Assembly: GCF_902729445.1 (NCBI RefSeq)
Contig: NZ_CACVCE010000073.1
Location: 83,788-147,787, forward strand
DNA: 64,000 nt
Direction of reading: 5' to 3'
Origin: Magnetospirillum sp902729445
Lineage (GTDB): Bacteria; Pseudomonadota; Alphaproteobacteria; Rhodospirillales; Magnetospirillaceae
Position 1 is the first letter of the stretch, and each line of letters begins with the position of its first letter. Both the position numbers and the translations under genes were made by a program. Under the pieces are notes generated by a model. That model was not told where the DNA came from and did not search any database. It was given only the letters and a program-made list of their open reading frames with translations. This document shows positions 58,312 to 64,000 of the stretch, in pieces.

Positions 58312-60543
58312 ATGTCCGACCCCTTCGCCCTCGACGACGACCTCCCCGCCGCGCCCGCGCCCCAGGCCCGCACCGCCCGCACCGTGCCGGACGATGCCCC
58401 CTGGCTGAAGGGCCTGAACCCGGAACAGCACCAGGCGGTCACCACCCTGGACGGGCCGGTGTTGGTTCTTTCCGGTGCCGGCACCGGCAAGACGCGGGTG
58501 CTGACCAGCCGGCTGGCCCATATCCTGGCCTCGGGCCGGGCCCATCCGTGGCAATGCCTGGCGGTGACCTTCACCAACAAGGCGGCGCGCGAAATGCGCG
58601 AGCGGGTGGCGCAACTGGTCGGTCCGGCGGCCGAATCGCTGTGGCTGGGCACCTTCCATGCCCTGTGCGTGCGCATCCTGCGCCGGCATGCCGAACTGGT
58701 GGGCTTGAAAAGCAACTTCACCATCCTGGATTCCGACGATCAGTTGCGGCTGCTGAAGCAGGTGATGGAGGCCGAGGGCATCGATCCCAAGCGCTGGCCG
58801 GCCCAGGCGGTGATGGGGACCATCCAGCGCTGGAAGGATCGCGGCCAGGTTCCGGCCAAGGTGGGGGGCGAAGGCGGCGACCTGGCCGGCGGCCGCATGC
58901 CCGAGATTTACCGGCTGTACCAGGAACGGCTGCGGGTGGTGAACGCCTGCGATTTCGGCGACCTGTTGCTGCACTGCCTGACCTTGTTCCTGGATCGCGC
59001 CGACATCCTGGCCGAGTATCAAGAGCAGTTCCGCTTCATCCTGGTCGATGAATACCAGGACACCAACGTCGCCCAGTATCTGTGGCTTCGGCTGTTGGCC
59101 CAGAAGCACAAGAACATCTGCTGCGTCGGCGACGACGACCAGTCGATCTATTCCTGGCGCGGCGCCGAGGTCGGCAACATCTTGAAGTTCGAAAAGGACT
59201 TCCCCGCCGCCCGGGTGATCCGGCTGGAGAGCAATTACCGCTCGACCCCGCACATCCTGGCCGCCGCCAGCCATCTGATCGCCCACAATCAGGGCCGGCT
59301 GGGCAAGACCCTGCGGCCCGGCCTGGACTTCCCCGAGGGCGAATCGGTCAAGGTGCGGGTCAGGGGGGTGTGGGACGGCCCCGAGGAAGCCCGTGTCGTC
59401 GTCGATGCCGTCGAGACCCACCAGCGGGCCGGGCAGGCGCTGGCCGGCATGGCCATCCTGGTGCGCGCCGGCTTCCAGACCCGCGAGTTCGAGGAACGGC
59501 TGATCACCACCGGAATTCCCTATCGCGTGCTGGGCGGGCCGCGCTTTTATGAGCGGCTGGAAATCCGCGACGCCATGGCCTATCTGCGCCTGGTCGCCTC
59601 GCCCGATGACGGGCTGGCGTTCGAACGGGTGGTCAACAATCCCAAGCGCGGTCTGGGCGACGCCGCCCTGCAGATGGTCCACGTGACCGCCCGGGCCAAG
59701 GGCCTTTCACTGTTCGAGGCCGCCCGCCTGCTGTCCGAGACCGACGAATTGAAGCCCAAGCCGCGCGCCGCCCTGGCCGGTTTTTGCGCCGACATCATGC
59801 GCTGGCGGGGCGACCTGGACCTGATCGGCCACGGCCCGCTGGCCGCGCGCATCCTGGACGAATCCGGCTATGTGGCGATGTGGAAGGCCGACAAGAGCCC
59901 CGAGGCGCCGGGCCGGGTCGAGAATCTGGGCGAGCTGATCCGGGCGCTGGGCGAGTATGAATCGCTGGAACAGTTCCTGGACCATGTCGCCCTGGTGATG
60001 GAAAACGACAATCGCGACGACCTCGACAAATTGGTCATCATGACCCTGCACGGGGCCAAGGGGCTGGAGTTCGACCGCGTGTTCCTGCCCGGCTGGGAGG
60101 AGGGCGTGTTCCCCCACCAGCGCGCCCTGGACGAGGGCGGCCTGGCCGGTCTGGAAGAAGAACGCCGCCTGGCCTATGTCGGCCTGACCCGGGCCAGGAA
60201 AAGCCTGCTGATCACCTTCGCCGCCAACCGCCGCATCTATAACCAGTGGCAGACGGCGCTGCCCAGCCGCTTCCTGGACGAGCTGCCCGACGACCATGTC
60301 GAGCGCGAGGCCGAGCGCGGCTTTCATACCGGCGGCGCCACCCAGTGGCGCAAACCGGCCGAGGTGGATACCTGGCAGGTTGCCCAGCGCCCGGCCGGCA
60401 CCGATTTCGACCCCGGCGACCGCGTGCTGCACGCCAAGTTCGGCCCCGGCACGGTGGTCGCCGTCGACGGCGACAAGCTGGAAATCGCCTTCGACAAGGC
60501 CGGCACCAAGAAGGTACTGGGCAGTTTCGTCGAGTTGATGTAA
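58312..60543 (+). CDS. uvrD: UvrD/PcrA-type superfamily 1 DNA helicase
   Basis: 743 residues. Q motif LNPEQHQAV, Walker A GAGTGKTRVLTSRL, the Ia motif FTNKAAREMRERV, DEYQDTN (motif II), GDDDQSIYSWRGA (motif III), LESNYRSTP (motif IV), TLHGAKGLEFDRVFLPGWEEG (split: motif V begins after GAKGLEF) and VGLTRARKSLLITFA (motif VI). The C-terminal Tudor-like end (DPGDRVLHAKFGPGTVVAVDG) is that of UvrD/PcrA, which binds RNA polymerase. Repair and replication restart. Confidence 0.93.
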   Translation: MSDPFALDDDLPAAPAPQARTARTVPDDAPWLKGLNPEQHQAVTTLDGPVLVLSGAGTGKTRVLTSRLAHILASGRAHPWQCLAVTFTNKAAREMRERVAQLVGPAAESLWLGTFHALCVRILRRHAELVGLKSNFTILDSDDQLRLLKQVMEAEGIDPKRWPAQAVMGTIQRWKDRGQVPAKVGGEGGDLAGGRMPEIYRLYQERLRVVNACDFGDLLLHCLTLFLDRADILAEYQEQFRFILVDEYQDTNVAQYLWLRLLAQKHKNICCVGDDDQSIYSWRGAEVGNILKFEKDFPAARVIRLESNYRSTPHILAAASHLIAHNQGRLGKTLRPGLDFPEGESVKVRVRGVWDGPEEARVVVDAVETHQRAGQALAGMAILVRAGFQTREFEERLITTGIPYRVLGGPRFYERLEIRDAMAYLRLVASPDDGLAFERVVNNPKRGLGDAALQMVHVTARAKGLSLFEAARLLSETDELKPKPRAALAGFCADIMRWRGDLDLIGHGPLAARILDESGYVAMWKADKSPEAPGRVENLGELIRALGEYESLEQFLDHVALVMENDNRDDLDKLVIMTLHGAKGLEFDRVFLPGWEEGVFPHQRALDEGGLAGLEEERRLAYVGLTRARKSLLITFAANRRIYNQWQTALPSRFLDELPDDHVEREAERGFHTGGATQWRKPAEVDTWQVAQRPAGTDFDPGDRVLHAKFGPGTVVAVDGDKLEIAFDKAGTKKVLGSFVELM

Positions 60544-60544
60544 C

Positions 60545-60565
60545 GTATATCCCGCCGGCATATAC
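60545..60565 (+). promoter_or_regulatory. Inverted repeat before vapBC
   Basis: GTATAT (60545-60550) and ATATAC (60560-60565) flank CCCGCCGGC, 15 bases before the vapB ATG. AT-rich arms of this kind are the usual VapB operator. Confidence 0.6.
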
Positions 60566-60580
60566 AAAGGCGCATCGCCG

Positions 60581-60802
60581 ATGACCACCACCACCTTGTT
60601 CCACAGCAACCGCTCGCAGGCCGTCCGGCTGCCCAAGGATGTCGCCTTCCCCGATGGCGTGCGCGAGGTGGCGATCCTGAAGGATGGCGCCCGGCGGGTG
60701 ATCGTGCCGGCCGACGCGGTGTGGGACGACTTTTTCGACGCCGCCGGCCTGGACCTGCCCGAGCGCGGGCAGCCGGCAGCGCAGGATCGCGATTCCTTGT
60801 GA
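60581..60802 (+). CDS. vapB: VapB-type antitoxin
   Basis: 73 residues. The N-terminal swapped-hairpin AbrB-like domain starts FHSNRSQAVRLPKDVAFPDG, and the C-terminus (DDFFDAAGLDLPERG) would bind the toxin. It precedes vapC with TGATG overlap and lies behind an inverted repeat suited to autoregulation. Confidence 0.88.
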   Translation: MTTTTLFHSNRSQAVRLPKDVAFPDGVREVAILKDGARRVIVPADAVWDDFFDAAGLDLPERGQPAAQDRDSL

Positions 60803-61206
60803 TGTTGCGCTATCTGCTGGACACCAATCTCTGCATCCGCGTGCTACGGGATCGGCCTTCGGGCTTGCGGGCGCGCTTCAACGCCGAGGCGGCCTCGTTG
60901 TGCATCTCGACCGTGACCTTGGGCGAGTTGCTGTTCGGCGCCGAGACGTCGGCGCGGCCGGTCGAGACCCGAACCGAGGTCGAGCGATTCGCCGCGCGTC
61001 TGACCGTCTTGGCGTTCGACGACGCGGCCGCCGCCCATTTCGCCGACATCCGGGCCACCTTGGAACGCCAAGGCCGACGGATCGGCGCCTATGATTTGAT
61101 GATCGCCGGCCATGCCCGCAGCCGCGGGCTGGTGGTGGTCACCGGCAACCTGGACGAATTCAGCCGGGTCGAAGGCCTGAGGGCCGAGGACTGGCTGGCC
61201 GACTGA
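60802..61206 (+). CDS. vapC: VapC-type PIN-domain ribonuclease toxin
   Basis: 134 residues. PIN acidic residues: Asp7 (LLDTN), Glu42 (TLGELLFG), Asp98 (GAYDLMIAG) with Asn116 and Asp118 near the end (TGNLDEF). Toxins of this family cut tRNA or rRNA and are held by VapB. A GACT tandem repeat lies at the stop codon. Confidence 0.9.
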   Translation: MLRYLLDTNLCIRVLRDRPSGLRARFNAEAASLCISTVTLGELLFGAETSARPVETRTEVERFAARLTVLAFDDAAAAHFADIRATLERQGRRIGAYDLMIAGHARSRGLVVVTGNLDEFSRVEGLRAEDWLAD

Positions 61207-61230
61207 CTGACTGACGAAAGGCACCTTTGC

Positions 61231-62130
61231 ATGCGTTCCGCTTTCCCTGCTATCTGGCACCTGCGTCTGAAGGTCGGACCCGACGCCCTTCCCCTGTTCG
61301 AAGAGGTGTTCGAGACCTTCGCCGAATCGGTGACGATGTTCATGGAGGACAAGTCGGGCATTTCCGACGGCGATTGCGACTGGTTCCTGGAAGGCTATTC
61401 GCGCACGCCGCCTGAGCGGGTCAAGATCGTCTCGGCCCTTTCGGCGGTGGCCGCCGCCCACGGCATCGACGTGCCGGCGCTGGACATCGAACAGCTCGAC
61501 AATATCGATTGGGTGCTGGAAAACCTGCGCGACTTTCCGCCCATCGATGCCGGCCGTTTCTTCGTGCGCGGCAGCCATTGGCATGGCCGCGTGCCGGTGG
61601 GGCGCACCGAACTGCTGGTCGATGCCGGCACCGCTTTCGGCTCGGGCGAGCACGCCACCACCAAGGGCTGCCTGATGATGCTGGACCGCCTGGCCAAGCG
61701 CCGCCGGTTCATGAAGCCGCTCGACCTGGGCTCGGGCTCGGGCATCTTGGGCATCGCCATGGCCAAGATGTGGGCGGTCGATGTGCTGGCCACCGACATC
61801 GACCCGGCGGCGGTCAAGGTCGCCGCCATCAATGCCCGCCTGAACGGCGTCGCCAGCCGCTTCACCTCGGTCCTGTCCGACGGCTACCGCAATCCCGCCC
61901 TGAAGAAGGGCCGCCCCTTCGACATCATCGTCGCCAACATCCTGGCCAAGCCGCTGATGCGCATGGCCAAGGATCTGGCCGCCCACCTGGCTCCCGATGG
62001 CGTCGCCGTGCTGTCGGGCCTGTTGGACTGGCAGGAACGGATGGTGATGGGCACCCACGAGCGTCAGGGATTGCGCTTGAAGGACCGGGTTGTGCGTGAC
62101 GGTTGGGCCACCTTGCTGATCGGGCGGTGA
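61231..62130 (+). CDS. prmA: Ribosomal protein L11 methyltransferase PrmA
   Basis: 299 residues. N-terminal substrate-recognition domain, then the SAM domain with GTAFGSGEHATTKGCLMML, motif I PLDLGSGSGILGIAMAKM, and FDIIVANILAKPLMRMAKDL, the NPPY-like active site of PrmA. It trimethylates L11. The ATG at 61231 follows GAAAGG by about nine bases. Confidence 0.93.
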   Translation: MRSAFPAIWHLRLKVGPDALPLFEEVFETFAESVTMFMEDKSGISDGDCDWFLEGYSRTPPERVKIVSALSAVAAAHGIDVPALDIEQLDNIDWVLENLRDFPPIDAGRFFVRGSHWHGRVPVGRTELLVDAGTAFGSGEHATTKGCLMMLDRLAKRRRFMKPLDLGSGSGILGIAMAKMWAVDVLATDIDPAAVKVAAINARLNGVASRFTSVLSDGYRNPALKKGRPFDIIVANILAKPLMRMAKDLAAHLAPDGVAVLSGLLDWQERMVMGTHERQGLRLKDRVVRDGWATLLIGR

Positions 62131-62178
62131 CGAGCCCGTGAAACCACGCTACCATGGGGTGAAACAGAGGAGATCGAA

Positions 62179-62958
62179 ATGACTCGTCGCCCCATGGTCG
62201 CGTTGCCGCTTCTGTTCCTGGCCGCCTGCGCGTCGCAGCAATCCGAGCCGATGGTCACCAAGGTCGCCGCCATGCCGCCCGGCGGCATGTGGGAGGTGGT
62301 GGGCGCCGCCGCGGTCGAGCCGTCGCCCACGCCGATGGCCTCGCCCTATCTGGGGCAGAAGATGATGCTGGCGCTTGACGCCGCCGGCGACCCAGCCGGG
62401 CGCTTGTGCAAGACCCCGGTCTTTCAGGGGTGGGACGCCAGCCCCGCCACGGTACTGGGCCCGACCCGGGGCGAGGCGACGCGCTCGGGCGCGGTCCGGC
62501 CGGTGCTCGAGGTCATGTGCGACGGCCAGTCCTTCGGGTCCTATGTCAGCCAGCCCGACGGCTCGTTGATGACCCGGGTCAACAATTGGGTGCTGACCCT
62601 GAACCGCGCCGCGCCGCCGCCGGCCCCGCCGCCAGTAATGTTGACGCCCGAGCCGGCTCCGGTCGCCGCGCCGACCCCGGCCCCGGCTCCGGCTCCGGCC
62701 CCGATGCTGGAAAAGCGCACCCTGGTCTATCTGGCGTCCTACAAGACCGAAGGCTCGGCCCAGGCCGGTTGGAAGGTGTTGGCCAAGGCCTCGCCGATCC
62801 TGGCCGGACAAAAGCCCTCGACGCAATCGGTCGACCTGGGCAAGAAGGGAAAATGGGTTCGTCTTTACGCCATGGCCAGTGACGAGGACGAACGCGCCAA
62901 GTTGTGCAAACAGCTTGGAAAGTTGGTGGATGAGTGCGGGGCGCGCAACCGCGAGTAG
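62179..62958 (+). CDS. SPOR-domain lipoprotein
   Basis: 259 residues. Lipoprotein signal peptide with LAAC (Cys19), a middle region with Cys pairs, a Pro/Ala-rich spacer (about 150-178) and a C-terminal SPOR-like domain (TLVYLASYKTEGSAQAGW, then SVDLGKKGKWVRLYAMA). SPOR domains bind denuded peptidoglycan at the septum. Outer-membrane attachment with wall contact is likely. Confidence 0.78.
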   Translation: MTRRPMVALPLLFLAACASQQSEPMVTKVAAMPPGGMWEVVGAAAVEPSPTPMASPYLGQKMMLALDAAGDPAGRLCKTPVFQGWDASPATVLGPTRGEATRSGAVRPVLEVMCDGQSFGSYVSQPDGSLMTRVNNWVLTLNRAAPPPAPPPVMLTPEPAPVAAPTPAPAPAPAPMLEKRTLVYLASYKTEGSAQAGWKVLAKASPILAGQKPSTQSVDLGKKGKWVRLYAMASDEDERAKLCKQLGKLVDECGARNRE

Positions 62959-63059
62959 GGTCGTGAACCATACTTTTTTCTCCTAACACTTACGCACAGT
63001 GACTTGCTATCCTTAGCTGCGGTCTTCCTGCAAAGCAGGAAGCTTTTCGCTTGGCCGGA

Positions 63060-63896
63060 ATGCAGGAGGCAGTCATCGGCGAAGTCGAATCGGACAAGCG
63101 GCCCTCGGGCGGCCGACGATGTCGGTCCCTGGTGGGGACGGCCCTCAAGACGTTTCTCGAAGTGGTCGAGCGGACGGCGGACGAGGACGGTTCGGTGTCG
63201 ATGGATCAGGTCCGCCGCATCGCCAACGCCTTCATGGCCGCCGAAGGCCCGCTAAGCACCTTCTACGAAAAGACCGAATCGACCTGCGACGCCATTTTCG
63301 AGATGGCCTCGATCGAAAGAAAGCGCACCGATTATCTGGGCCGCCTGATCACCCATCCGTTCGGGCATCTGCTGGACCAGGCCGGCAGCGGCATCGAACG
63401 CAAGCATCTGCCGCAATTCTTCGCCGCCGTGCGCATGATCCTGGGCGACGAGATGCATTCGGAACTGAAGGCCAAGATCCGCCTGATCGCCGAAACGCAC
63501 CGGGGCGAGGGCGGCCTGATCGAGTGGGAATCATTCCATACCGATCCCCGGGCCTTCCTGATCCTGGAACGGGTGCTGGTCACCATCGCCCGCTCGTTCC
63601 GCCGCTTCGACCCGCGCAAGGATTGGTTCCTGATCATGATGGATTCGTCTCCATCGGCGGTGTCGGTGGCGTCGAACGCGTTCGTGCCCAAGCGGGCCGA
63701 GGACAAGGCCCAGCGCCAATTCTCGGAACGCCAGATGGTGCAATTGTTCGAGGCGCTGTTCGCCCCGGTCCATCCCACCACCTATGACGATGACCGCCGG
63801 ACTGGCTTCGTCGCGCAATACGGATCCGAGCCGCAGGCGGTGTTCGGGCCATTCTTCGTCGAGTTGAAGGCGATGGCCGGCCGCGTGGCGGCCTGA
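63060..63896 (+). CDS. Unknown helical protein, paralogue of the gene at 29273
   Basis: 278 residues from ATG 63060; TTG 63051 is also possible and neither has a strong ribosome site. The body matches the 29273 protein block by block (YLGRLITHPFGHLLD, AVRMILGDEMHSEL, RKDWFLIMMDSSPSA), with 25 extra N-terminal residues and a 40-residue C-terminal extension. It is soluble and mainly helical. No known family is recognised. The recurring RKDWF block is the clearest fingerprint. Confidence 0.7.
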   Translation: MQEAVIGEVESDKRPSGGRRCRSLVGTALKTFLEVVERTADEDGSVSMDQVRRIANAFMAAEGPLSTFYEKTESTCDAIFEMASIERKRTDYLGRLITHPFGHLLDQAGSGIERKHLPQFFAAVRMILGDEMHSELKAKIRLIAETHRGEGGLIEWESFHTDPRAFLILERVLVTIARSFRRFDPRKDWFLIMMDSSPSAVSVASNAFVPKRAEDKAQRQFSERQMVQLFEALFAPVHPTTYDDDRRTGFVAQYGSEPQAVFGPFFVELKAMAGRVAA

Positions 63897-63913
63897 CAGG
63901 CTCTTGGCCCCTC

Positions 63914-64000
63914 CGTCATGCCCGGACTTGATCCACGGCTGTCCGGTTAAATTTTCGCGGCACCATCCACACCCCTCGTCGTCATGGCCGGGCATGACCC
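63914..64000 (+). repeat. Intergenic palindromic repeats at the window edge
   Basis: Two 21-base units, CGTCATGCCCGGACTTGATCC (stated here by its two halves CGTCATGCCC and GGACTTGATCC, 63914-63934) and a second at 63980-64000 differing at four positions. The second contains the palindrome GTCATG-GCCGGG-CATGAC. This is the style of interspersed repeats common between alphaproteobacterial genes and probably continues past the edge. Confidence 0.6.

Noticed and set aside
1..64000. CRISPR arrays, tRNA or rRNA genes, insertion sequences, integrase-linked islands
   Set aside because: No regular spaced repeats, cloverleaf-like sequence, transposase or integrase was seen on reading both strands.

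Overview
The window reads as high-GC alphaproteobacterial chromosome, most like a Rhodospirillales/Magnetospirillum-type organism. This rests on the conserved yfgM-bamB-der run, a DUF2336 protein, many hemerythrin and chemoreceptor domains, a phenylglyoxylate-dehydrogenase-like operon and a citramalate synthase. No rRNA, tRNA, CRISPR array, insertion sequence or phage block was seen. The taxon is an inference from gene content, not from a marker gene.

Layout. 1-6.5 kb: envelope and housekeeping genes (partial hydrolase, TSUP transporter, thioredoxin-like protein, YfgM-like protein, BamB, Der). 6.5-16.7 kb: NifX-like protein, a response regulator with a kinase whose ATP site looks eroded, a ProX-type deacylase, a fused 5-oxoprolinase, a DUF2336 protein and unknown genes. 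16.7-24 kb: FecR-domain protein, a lower-GC two-gene cassette with a peptidoglycan-binding domain, cimA behind a possible Leu leader peptide, trmJ, a radical SAM/SPASM protein and a PEP-CTERM protein. 24.3-29.1 kb: five coupled genes for a 2-oxoacid:NAD oxidoreductase in padEFGHI order, behind a promoter with a palindrome at its -10 edge. 29.3-33.5 kb: a protein of unknown family, a three-domain metallo-beta-lactamase/cyclic-nucleotide-binding/hemerythrin protein, and a zeta-type toxin module.

33.5-41.5 kb: a minus-strand operon coupling a SET-domain methyltransferase, an ornithine-type decarboxylase and a flavoprotein; a TPR/SLOG-like/nucleotide-cyclase fusion preceded by a nine-codon upstream reading frame; a hydrolase; and a succinate-semialdehyde-type dehydrogenase. 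41.7-46.9 kb: two tandem chemoreceptors that share nearly identical cytoplasmic halves and both end in hemerythrin domains. 47-51.3 kb: FlK-like thioesterase, an unusually ordered NDP-forming acyl-CoA synthetase, PaaK-type ligase, then a truncated DUF4160 gene with an intact DUF2442 partner. 51.3-64 kb: class II DAHP synthase, TPR and pentapeptide proteins, a diguanylate cyclase, an SLC13/ArsB-type transporter, UvrD, VapBC with its own inverted repeat, PrmA, a SPOR lipoprotein and a second copy of the unknown family seen at 29.3 kb.

Two themes stand out. One is sensing of oxygen or a diatomic gas (three hemerythrin C-termini, two on chemoreceptors and one on a hydrolase/cNMP-binding protein, with a nucleotide cyclase nearby). 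The other is aromatic or branched acid activation and oxidation (phenylglyoxylate dehydrogenase-like complex, PaaK, acyl-CoA synthetase, thioesterase). The links between these genes are inferred from domain content and proximity.
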